This document shows, one piece after another, positions 1 to 6,910 of a stretch of DNA of 37,639 nucleotides (within the stretch, counting starts at the first letter, position 1; each line of letters starts with the position of its first letter). The stretch covers positions 1,065-38,703 of the forward strand of contig JAADGF010000030.1 of assembly GCA_013152545.1 (NCBI GenBank), in the 5' to 3' direction. The position numbers and the translations under genes were made by a program. The stretch comes from Gammaproteobacteria bacterium (GTDB lineage Bacteria; Pseudomonadota; Gammaproteobacteria; SZUA-152). The notes under the pieces are model-generated. The model saw only the letters and a list, made by a program, of their open reading frames with translations. It searched no databases and was not told where the DNA came from.

Positions 1-1
1 G

Positions 2-823
2 GATTCGAGTGTGATGGGGTTTACCATAATGTTTCCTCCTAGTATGTGGAAACTAGTAAACCATGGGGAGCTAGGCTCTCGTAAGCTCACGGGTTGTCTG
101 ATGGCCTTTTTACAGGCTGCATTGGACGATCCGTCACAGGCGGCTTGTGGTCAGTGCAGAAGCTGCAACCCCGCACTGCTGTTGGATGAAACCTATGACG
201 ACGATTTAGCCAACCGGGCTGGGCTATTTTTGCGCAGAAGTTATCAACCACTGTCGCCAAGAAAACAATGGCCAGCAAAAGACATGTTCGAGCATTCTCC
301 CCTTGGTGCATTCAAGATTCCTGAGCCACTTCAGGCTGAGGAAGGTCGTGCATTAAGTCTTTGGCGGGATGCAGGTTGGGGGCAGCTTGTAGCACATGGA
401 AAATACCAGACCAATAGGTTTTCTAACGAGCTGGTAACCGCCTGTGTGGAAATGTTGCAAGATTGGTCTCCAGATCCCGCACCGAAATGGATTACCTGCA
501 TCCCATCACTGAACCACCCTGAACTGGTACCTGATTTTGCTGCACGACTGGCAAATACACTTAACTTACCATTTGTTCCATGCATCGAAAAGGTTCGTGC
601 GAATAGACAGCAGAAATTTATGGAAAACAGCTACCAGCAGGTCAAAAACCTTGATGGTGTTTTTGCGATTACTGACCAGTGTCTGGACGGAGAATGCCTG
701 TTAATCGATGACATGATCGATTCCGGGTGGACTTTCACCGTGGCATCGACCCTATTGCGTCAATCGGGTTGTACTAAAGTATATCCAATGGCATTAGCCT
801 TAAACTCGCCAAGGATAGACTGA
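2..823 (+). CDS. RecQ-family helicase C-terminal part with phosphoribosyltransferase domain (5' end outside window)
   Basis: The reading frame is open to the left edge, so only the C-terminal ~270 residues are visible. Early on there is a cysteine cluster CGQCRSCNP, typical of the zinc-binding region after the helicase core of RecQ-like proteins. The C-terminal third carries a phosphoribosyltransferase signature, LLIDDMIDSGWTFT, the PRPP-binding loop with two acidic residues. RecQ-type helicases fused to a PRTase domain are a known architecture; the helicase motifs themselves would lie upstream of the window. The gene ends two bases before the start of a dprA-like gene, so the two were probably co-transcribed and may act together on DNA ends or single strands. 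A GTG at 11 could be read as a start, but the zinc cluster begins too soon after it for a full protein. Confidence is good for the architecture, moderate for the exact role. Confidence 0.7.
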   Translation, partial: DSSVMGFTIMFPPSMWKLVNHGELGSRKLTGCLMAFLQAALDDPSQAACGQCRSCNPALLLDETYDDDLANRAGLFLRRSYQPLSPRKQWPAKDMFEHSPLGAFKIPEPLQAEEGRALSLWRDAGWGQLVAHGKYQTNRFSNELVTACVEMLQDWSPDPAPKWITCIPSLNHPELVPDFAARLANTLNLPFVPCIEKVRANRQQKFMENSYQQVKNLDGVFAITDQCLDGECLLIDDMIDSGWTFTVASTLLRQSGCTKVYPMALALNSPRID

Positions 824-825
824 TA

Positions 826-1386
826 ATGAACAACTTTTTAACAGATGATACAAAAGCAATCATTCTGCTCTGTGGTGTTTTCGGAAAAGATCGCTCCCAA
901 AAGCCACTGTCGTTGACAGAATACTCATCTCTTGTTCGCTGGCTCATCGAGGTGAAAATGCGCCCCGGTGACCTGCTGCAAAAAGATAATATTGTTGATG
1001 CCCCTATGTGGGCTCAGGTATCGCCAAACAACGGTTGGAATCACTGCTCGGACGAGGAGTTCAGCTTGGCTTTGCTGTTGAAGAATGGCAGCGCAGTGGC
1101 ATTTGGATTATCAGCCGAAGTGATGCTGATTATCCGGTTCGATATAAAAAATACCTTAAAGACAAGGCTCCACCGTTATTGTTCGGTGTTGGGAACCGTT
1201 CTCTGTTAAGAGGTGGCGGGCTAGGTATTGTAGGCTCTCGTAATGTAGATCAGGAAGGTGAAACCTTCACCTGTCAAGTTGCTGAACTCTGCGCTTATAA
1301 TCAAATGCCGGTTGTTTCAGGGGGTGCTCGGGGGGGTAGATCAGATTTCTATGAATGCGGCACTGCTTTGTTCAGTCGAACATTGA
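826..1386 (+). pseudogene. dprA/smf-like gene, frameshifted and truncated
   Basis: Three pieces in different frames join into one DprA-like protein. The first (826 to about 1005) begins MNNFLTDDTKAIILLCGVFG. The second (from about 1008) reads GSGIAKQRLESLLGRG and continues through DADYPVRYKKYLKDKAPPLL and GLGIVGSRNVDQEGE, the Rossmann-like start of the DprA fold, to VVSGGARG. The third needs one base removed from a run of seven G (about 1330-1336), after which GGARGVDQISMNAALL appears, the usual continuation of this family. The corrected frame stops at 1384-1386, far short of a full DprA, and transposase-like sequence follows. DprA loads RecA on single-stranded DNA during transformation; this subtype next to RecQ-PRTase has no clear assigned role. 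It is probably non-functional, unless the G-run shift is a sequencing error; the second shift and the truncation would remain. Confidence 0.7.
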
Positions 1387-1703
1387 TGACTTTTGATTCT
1401 TTATTTTTACCGAAGGCGATCTCTAACTCAACATTCATCGTGACCGCCCGGTAAGGCATGCCGCGAACTTTTTTCCACTCACCCTTCACTGCTTTATGAT
1501 AAAGCGCGTTGGCATCAAGCGCTTCAATCTGACCATTTCGACCGACAATACGGTATTTCATCTTGTTTTTCATTCTGAAAATGCCCGTCACTTCCAATGA
1601 TGACGGCATTTATTTTATAGGCTGCATTTCGGTTACGTTCAGCATTATGTGCGGCACGTAATTCCTTAACTTGTTCTTTGTCTAAGTAAACGTTTTTCAT
1701 TGA
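1375..1703 (-). mobile_element. Chimeric transposase remnant (IS630-like N-terminus joined to another DDE transposase fragment)
   Basis: On the minus strand, an ATG at 1700 starts MKNVYLDKEQVKELRAAHN and runs to KINAVI, which resembles the N-terminal helix-turn-helix region of IS630-type transposases. Around 1600 the frame changes and a different segment follows, with VGRNGQIEALDANALYHK and KVRGMPYRAVTMNVELEIAF, resembling the middle of a DDE transposase of another type. Neither piece is complete and no intact terminal repeats were identified. The fragment lies exactly where the dprA-like gene is cut off, so insertion followed by deletion is the likely history. Family names are by eye and uncertain; that this is transposase debris is fairly likely. 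Confidence 0.5.
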
Positions 1704-2015
1704 GCGTAAAGGAAATCCCAATTATTATCAATAGGATAAATCTTAAACACTTTGGGTGTATGTCGGTGGCGCTTGACTATCAAAATCAAAAACAGTTATT
1801 TGCGATAGTAGGTACTGCTTGAAGAGCCCGGGCTTGTTCAACAAAGAGTCCTTTAATGTTGCACACCCCTATCATTAATATTAACATCGCGGATATGGAT
1901 ATTCACCCCCCCCCCACATCACAGTGTTGTCTCTTACTGCATTGCTTTTTGGTATAACCATTATGCTTACAAACATCCCGGTTAACAGCTTAACAAAAAG
2001 GCACAATAACGTATT
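1704..2015. other. Intergenic stretch with a C10 tract, no gene seen
   Basis: About 310 bases between the transposase remnant and the aminotransferase gene. It holds a run of ten C at 1906-1915, about 100 bp before the aminotransferase start, and AT-rich sequence. No coding frame, tRNA or convincing sigma-70 promoter with correct spacing was found. Confidence 0.5.
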
Positions 2016-3158
2016 ATGACAATCGATACCTTGGCAACATCAGAATTTATGTTAAACGATAACATAACTTACCTAAACCATGCAGCGGTGTCACCCTGGC
2101 CACAAAGAACAAACCGTGCCGTAACTGACTTTGCACAAGAAAATTTAACGCAAGGGGCACTGCATTACCCTCAATGGATGCAAACAGAGTCGAACCTTAG
2201 ACATCAGCTGGCTAAGCTGATAAACGCACCGTCCTGTGATGACGTCGCTTTATTAAAAAATACCTCTGAAGCATTGTCCATGGTTGCCTATGGGCTTCAC
2301 TGGCAGGCAGGTGATAATGTTGTCATTACAAACCAGGAATTCCCTTCTAACCGCATTGTATGGGAGTCACTCAAACCTAAGGGTGTGGAGGTTCGTTATG
2401 CCGATATTAACGCCGCTGACAACCAGGCACCTGAAAACGCAATTAGCCGTCTGTGTGATGCACGCACCCGGCTTGTCTCTGTCAGTTCTGTACAATACGC
2501 CACTGGCTTGCGTTTAAACCTTGAGCAAATTGGAGCACACTGCAAGAAAAACAATATCCTGTTTTGTGTTGACGCCATCCAAAGTGTCGGCGCATTAAAT
2601 TTTGATGTGCAGCAAGTGCAAGCCGATTTTGCAATGGCCGATGGCCATAAATGGATGTTAGGCCCTGAAGGGCTGGCCTTTTTTTATTGTGAGGCGGGTT
2701 TACGTGACCGCATCAAATTGACACAATTCGGCTGGCGTATGACGGAGGATTATTTGAATTTCGACCAGCACGATTGGCAACGGGCAGCCACTGCACGATG
2801 TTTTGAGTGCGGCAGCCCCAATATGATGGGGATTCACGCCCTTGATGCCAGTGTTTCTCTGCTGTTGGAAGCCGGCATGGGCAATATTGAGTCGCGTATT
2901 AATGAGAACACCCAGCTTATGATGGATTACATACAAAACGACAACAACTTGCAACTGGTATCATCACCTAACGCATCCCGTCTAAGCGGTATCGTTAGTT
3001 TCAGGCACACGAAACTCAACAGTGGTGATCTGCACAAACAGCTTATGCAGGAAAATATCGTCTGCGCTGAACGCGGCGATGCCGTACGCCTGTCCCCCCA
3101 CTTTTATACGCCGCACGCTAAAATCATTAATGCATTCGAGGTGATAAGTGATTTATAA
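2016..3158 (+). CDS. Class V PLP-dependent aminotransferase (cysteine desulfurase-like)
   Basis: 380 residues, normal for fold-type I class V aminotransferases. The N-terminus has TYLNHAAVSPWP, the usual opening of the family. The cofactor region is visible: NTSEALSMV (phosphate contact), FCVDAIQS with the Asp that pairs with the pyridine nitrogen (D186), and DGHKWMLGPEG with the Schiff-base lysine K212. Members include cysteine desulfurases, selenocysteine lyases, kynureninase-like and isopenicillin-epimerase-like enzymes. No Fe-S cluster genes are adjacent and the catalytic-Cys loop of IscS/SufS is not obvious, so the substrate is unknown. It stands alone between transposase debris and the convergent S49 peptidase gene. 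In Pseudomonas the peptidase is followed by maf, yceD and rpmF, so this gene marks a synteny break. High confidence in the fold, low in the substrate. Confidence 0.85.
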   Translation: MTIDTLATSEFMLNDNITYLNHAAVSPWPQRTNRAVTDFAQENLTQGALHYPQWMQTESNLRHQLAKLINAPSCDDVALLKNTSEALSMVAYGLHWQAGDNVVITNQEFPSNRIVWESLKPKGVEVRYADINAADNQAPENAISRLCDARTRLVSVSSVQYATGLRLNLEQIGAHCKKNNILFCVDAIQSVGALNFDVQQVQADFAMADGHKWMLGPEGLAFFYCEAGLRDRIKLTQFGWRMTEDYLNFDQHDWQRAATARCFECGSPNMMGIHALDASVSLLLEAGMGNIESRINENTQLMMDYIQNDNNLQLVSSPNASRLSGIVSFRHTKLNSGDLHKQLMQENIVCAERGDAVRLSPHFYTPHAKIINAFEVISDL

Positions 3159-3165
3159 GCTCTCA

Positions 3166-3205
3166 CTAGTCGTACACCGTTAAGATTATTTTAACGATGC
3201 ACTAG
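3166..3205. terminator. Possible bidirectional terminator hairpin between convergent genes
   Basis: Between the convergent aminotransferase and S49 peptidase genes lies CGTTAA-N7-TTAACG (3178-3196), flanked by CTAGT at 3166 and ACTAG ending at 3205. The outer arms pair only after bulges, and no clean U-tract follows on either strand. The position suits a shared terminator, but the structure is weak. Confidence 0.35.
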
Positions 3206-3242
3206 GGAAAGGCTATCCGATATGGAAAACCGATTATGGAAT

Positions 3243-4526
3243 TCACTCAACACCCACGGGCTGTAATCCCAGCGTTGTTGACAGGGTTTTTACGACGGTG
3301 GCGCCCAATCGCTCAGCAAATCGATCCAGGTAGTTTGAACGAGCGGTAAAGTCCACTAACTTGTCAACACCGACAATTTCACGCGCCACGTAACTGCTGC
3401 TACCTAAACCATCGACCAAGCCCAGCTTCAGGCTTTCTTCGCCATTCCAAAACAAGCCGCTAAATAATTTTGGGTCGTCTTGCAGGCGATCGCCTCGGCC
3501 CTCCTTAACTACTTTGATAAACTGTTGATGCACACCATCCAATAGCGATTGCATATGGTTCAAATCTTCTTTTTTAAGCGGCGAAAATGGGTCCAGAACC
3601 CCCTTGTGTTCACCCGCTGTTAACAACCGCCTTTCGATCCCCATATTTTTCATGGCGTCCACAAAACCGAAACCATTCATTAACACCCCAATTGAGCCAA
3701 CAATGCTGGCCTTATCGGCATAAATTTCATCGGCAGCGGCGGCGATATAATAACCGCCGGATGCACACATATCCGTGATGACGGCGTAAAGCTTGACCGC
3801 CTGATATTTCGCCCGCAAACGCTTAATCTCGTCGTAAACATAACCCGCCTGCACCGGGCTCCCCCCGGGACTATTAATACGGAGAATAACGGCTGCCGTG
3901 TTTTTATTTTCAAATGCCGCCCTCAGCCCACCGACGATACGATCCGCATTAGCATCGGCATCAGCGGCAATAGTACCCGAGACGTCAATAATCGCAGTGT
4001 GCTTCCCTCCAGTAATACTTTTTTTGTCGAAGTCCGTTGGGATATAAAACAAGATGACCCCGACGTAAACAAACGCGAGGGTTTTAAAAAACACCCCCCA
4101 ACGTCGCGAACGGCGTTGCTCATTCAGGGAGGCAAATGCCAGACGATTAATGAGATTTCGATCCCAATGAGCATCGGATAAATTCGGCTTTTTATTCATT
4201 AATTCGGCTTGCTGTGATGACTGTTCAGATTTTGCTTTCGTAGAGTTTTGCGATGCAGCTGACGATACCTGTGGCGAAATCGTGTTTGATTCATCATTAT
4301 TACGACCAATGTCTGGCGACTGCATCCAGGGATCGTCATTATCGGGATCATTACGCTTACCGGATGACGAGGTTTCGTATATTTGACCGGGATCACCTAA
4401 CGGCGTGTCCGTTTCAAGCGGCATAGACCGCCCCTGTTTTTCACCGGCACCGGTTTTTTTCGGTTGCGAACCGTCCGCTGCATCGCTAGCCGACGAGTCT
4501 TTTTTGGTGTCATTATTATCATCCAT
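3243..4526 (-). CDS. sppA: S49 family signal peptide peptidase (SppA-like, membrane anchored)
   Basis: 427 residues. The first ~140 residues are hydrophilic and rich in Ser, Asn, Asp and Gln, predicted to be a disordered cytoplasmic tail; this is longer than usual. One transmembrane helix follows at about 145-162 (FVYVGVILFYIP). The periplasmic S49 domain then shows ILRINSPGGSP, the nucleophile motif CASGGYYIA (S256) and the general-base lysine in ADKASIVGSIGV (K272). This is the short, single-domain SppA type. The family degrades cleaved signal peptides and possibly other membrane fragments. The gene lies downstream of, and in the same direction as, the HAD phosphatase and rluC, as in Pseudomonas, but a 252-bp gap suggests it may have its own promoter. 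Confident assignment; the gene symbol is by family. Confidence 0.88.
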   Translation of the reverse strand: MDDNNDTKKDSSASDAADGSQPKKTGAGEKQGRSMPLETDTPLGDPGQIYETSSSGKRNDPDNDDPWMQSPDIGRNNDESNTISPQVSSAASQNSTKAKSEQSSQQAELMNKKPNLSDAHWDRNLINRLAFASLNEQRRSRRWGVFFKTLAFVYVGVILFYIPTDFDKKSITGGKHTAIIDVSGTIAADADANADRIVGGLRAAFENKNTAAVILRINSPGGSPVQAGYVYDEIKRLRAKYQAVKLYAVITDMCASGGYYIAAAADEIYADKASIVGSIGVLMNGFGFVDAMKNMGIERRLLTAGEHKGVLDPFSPLKKEDLNHMQSLLDGVHQQFIKVVKEGRGDRLQDDPKLFSGLFWNGEESLKLGLVDGLGSSSYVAREIVGVDKLVDFTARSNYLDRFAERLGATVVKTLSTTLGLQPVGVE

Positions 4527-4778
4527 AGGTAAGATTTCCTAATTATTACTTTGTATCGGTTACTTGTAAATGCAGTTACCTGTATTTATGAATAAGGTGC
4601 ACTTGTTCGTTAACTACCCGTAAGTTAAATACCAGTAAATTAACTCAGTAAACTAACGGATGTAAATAAACGACTATAGATAATCCAACAAACGCATCTT
4701 AACAAGCGAACGCAATGCACCTCTAATTCATCATTTTCTTATGTCACATGCACCCGCCGCCGCTCTCTAAAGTAGCAA

Positions 4779-5453
4779 CTATTCCGCCCCTTTAGCAGCA
4801 ATTTCCACGCCATCCAACCAACTCAGTAGTTCGCTGATTTCATTAATAATCGCAATTGGCTGGCACTGATAAAGCCGCTCAGTTTCGTGTACCCCATAGC
4901 TGACCCCCAGCGCGGCCATACGAGCATGCCCTGCCATTTGCAAATCATACTCAGTATCCCCCACCATAAGCGCCTGCTGAGAGTCCATGCCTAACTCCGC
5001 AAGAATTTCCTCCAGCATTTGTGGATGCGGCTTTGAACGTGTCTCATCTGCACACCGGGTGGCATGAAAAAAACCGCGAAAACCTGAGTTATCCAGCCCT
5101 TTTTCAAGACCCCGACGACCTTTCCCTGTCGCAACTGCTAAAAAATAACCTCGATTCACCAGTTCTGACAACACCAGCCCTGCCCCAGGGAAAGGCTGTG
5201 ACGATTCGCTACTAAAAAAATGATAACGGTAACGATCAATCATGCGCTGATAATCTTTATCCGATTGCCCCGGAAACAAGGCGCTCAGCGCTTCAAGCAA
5301 CCCCAAACCAATAATATTGCTCAGCTCAGCGTGTTGCCGCTCTGGCAACCCCAGATCATTGATCATGCTACGCAGACAAGCCACAATATTGGCTTCAGAA
5401 TCTATTAAGGTGCCATCCCAATCAAAGATGATCAACTCTATACCCGCTTGCAC
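4779..5453 (-). CDS. HAD-superfamily hydrolase (phosphoglycolate phosphatase-like, class IA)
   Basis: 224 residues with the four HAD motifs. Motif I is FDWDGTLID, with nucleophile D11 and acid/base D13. Motif II is in the VATGKGRRGLEKG region, with the Thr followed by Gly and Lys. Motif III is the lysine in ETRSKPHPQM, and motif IV is MVGDTEYDLQMA with the Mg2+-binding acids. Residues 16-80 form the helical cap of subfamily IA. It probably dephosphorylates a small phosphorylated metabolite; the substrate cannot be read. Its start lies 7 bp after the rluC stop, so the two form an operon, an arrangement conserved in Pseudomonas and relatives (rluC followed by an HAD gene and the S49 peptidase). 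Confidence 0.88.
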   Translation of the reverse strand: MQAGIELIIFDWDGTLIDSEANIVACLRSMINDLGLPERQHAELSNIIGLGLLEALSALFPGQSDKDYQRMIDRYRYHFFSSESSQPFPGAGLVLSELVNRGYFLAVATGKGRRGLEKGLDNSGFRGFFHATRCADETRSKPHPQMLEEILAELGMDSQQALMVGDTEYDLQMAGHARMAALGVSYGVHETERLYQCQPIAIINEISELLSWLDGVEIAAKGAE

Positions 5454-5460
5454 TCGTTAG

Positions 5461-6423
5461 TTATCTCCCTTTTCCAAGCTCATGAAGAACATGCGTTAAC
5501 GTCTCCCCTAAGGCTGACACCACATTAATCGATTGACTCGCCTCCGGCAATGTCAATTTCAGGGATTTCGCGTGTAAAAATAATCGATGCAAACCATGAA
5601 GTTTCATCATTTGGTTAAACCCATTGTGACCATACTTCTCATCACCAGCAATTGGGTAACCGATTGAAGCAGCATGAACACGAATCTGGTGCGTACGACC
5701 ACTCAAGATTTCTACTTCCACCAAACTCGCATCACTAAACACACGAATTGGCCTGAAAATACTAAGCGCCGCTTTGCCTTGCGGATCGACTCGCACAACT
5801 CGCTCCCCTGATCGCAAAGTATTTTTTAACAGTGGTGCATTGACTTGCTGCTTACCGCCCTGCCACCGTCCCTTCAACAACGCGACATAACGCTTTTGCA
5901 CTTGGTTGCAGCGAAACAGGTCGTGCAATTGTCGCAAGACACTGCGTTTTTTTGCAATGAGCAGACAACCCGAGGTGTGTTTATCTAACCGATGTACCAA
6001 CTCCAGGTTTTTTGCTTCAGGATAAATCATTCTCAATGCTTCAATCACACCATAGCTCAAACCGCTGCCGCCATGCACAGCCAAACCAGCGGGCTTGTTA
6101 ATGATCAACATAGCCGCATCTTCGTAAACAGTGCTTTCCCGAATCAAACTTGCAACTCGCTCATTGGGAGGGTTAATGTGACTACGGGGCGCGGTTCTCA
6201 CTGGCGGAATGCGCACGCTATCGCCCACCTGTAAACGATAATCCGCTTTAATGCGGCCTTTATTAACGCGCACTTCACCTTTACGCAGTAGTCGATAAAT
6301 TCGGCTTTTAGGCACACCTTTTAGTTGGGACATCAAAAAATTATCAATGCGCTGGCCTGCCCGCTCCTCGCAAATGGATAAGATAACGATTTTTGGTGTC
6401 ACAGTGTAAGAACTTTGCAGCAT
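5461..6423 (-). CDS. rluC: 23S rRNA pseudouridine synthase RluC
   Basis: 320 residues, usual for RluC, which isomerises U955, U2504 and U2580 of 23S rRNA in E. coli. The N-terminal S4 RNA-binding domain is visible in QRIDNFLMSQLKGVPKSRIY followed by RKGEVRVNKGRI. The catalytic domain carries the RluA-family motif HRLDKHTSGCLL with the catalytic Asp, and ends with the ILSGRTHQIRVHAA and GDEKYG motifs. It is divergent from rne with a 487-bp region between, the standard arrangement in Pseudomonas and relatives, which supports RluC rather than RluA or RluD. First gene of the rluC-HAD operon. Confidence 0.93.
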   Translation of the reverse strand: MLQSSYTVTPKIVILSICEERAGQRIDNFLMSQLKGVPKSRIYRLLRKGEVRVNKGRIKADYRLQVGDSVRIPPVRTAPRSHINPPNERVASLIRESTVYEDAAMLIINKPAGLAVHGGSGLSYGVIEALRMIYPEAKNLELVHRLDKHTSGCLLIAKKRSVLRQLHDLFRCNQVQKRYVALLKGRWQGGKQQVNAPLLKNTLRSGERVVRVDPQGKAALSIFRPIRVFSDASLVEVEILSGRTHQIRVHAASIGYPIAGDEKYGHNGFNQMMKLHGLHRLFLHAKSLKLTLPEASQSINVVSALGETLTHVLHELGKGR

Positions 6424-6456
6424 TTAGAAGGAAATCTGAAGTTAATATATTAAGTC

Positions 6457-6491
6457 TTGACATTGTAGAAGGCCGATATAACTGCTATAGT
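6457..6491 (+). promoter_or_regulatory. Candidate sigma-70 promoter for rne
   Basis: Two overlapping options. TTGTAG (6463-6468) with a 17-base spacer leads to TATAGT (6486-6491). A perfect TTGACA box at 6457-6462 lies just before, but its distance to TATAAC (6477-6482) is only 14. Either would give an rne leader of about 400 nt, consistent with the long autoregulated leaders known for rne. Confidence 0.45.
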
Positions 6492-6720
6492 CAGCTAATG
6501 CTTGCGTGCGATAGCCTTGATTTAACGCAAAAAAAGCGAATTCCAGCAGGATTCCAAACATCTGTTCCTCTACTATCGGTTTATCGAGCGGTTATCGAAC
6601 AGCAGGCTTATCGAAGCGGCTGTCAAAAAACCGAGAGCGATGGATGCAAGACACGAAGTATACCGTTATTCGATTAGATTAATAGTATAAGTAGAAAATT
6701 AACAATATAAATTTATAGAG

Positions 6721-6783
6721 CGCTCCCTTGCGGATCAACCGCCAGTGCCGTGAGCCTTAGCAGGCTAAAATCGATATTTAGCC
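6721..6783 (+). promoter_or_regulatory. Structured rne 5' leader with mutually exclusive hairpins
   Basis: Within the long region upstream of rne are three short stems: GCGG/CCGC (6730-6742), AGCCT/AGGCT (6753-6766) and GGCTAAA/TTTAGCC (6763-6783). The last two share the bases 6763-6766, so only one can form at a time. In E. coli and in pseudomonads the rne leader folds and is cut by RNase E to autoregulate its synthesis. The position fits such a role, but no sequence match to a known leader family was tested. Three TTATCGA repeats also occur upstream at 6581, 6592 and 6608. Confidence 0.45.
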
Positions 6784-6910
6784 GATGAAAATAGTGTGCC
6801 GTATTTATTCTTAAGAAAAAATATAAGCATAAAGCACATTACGCCAATGCTCTCGTTAACAGTATCCCAGTGGATGGGAAGCGGGGTTGAGCGCCCAGAG
6901 AGAGCATAAA

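Noticed and set aside
1921-1970. Sigma-70 promoter before the aminotransferase gene
   Set aside because: TTGTCT, TATAAC and TATGCT are present but none of the pairings has a spacer of 16-18 bases.
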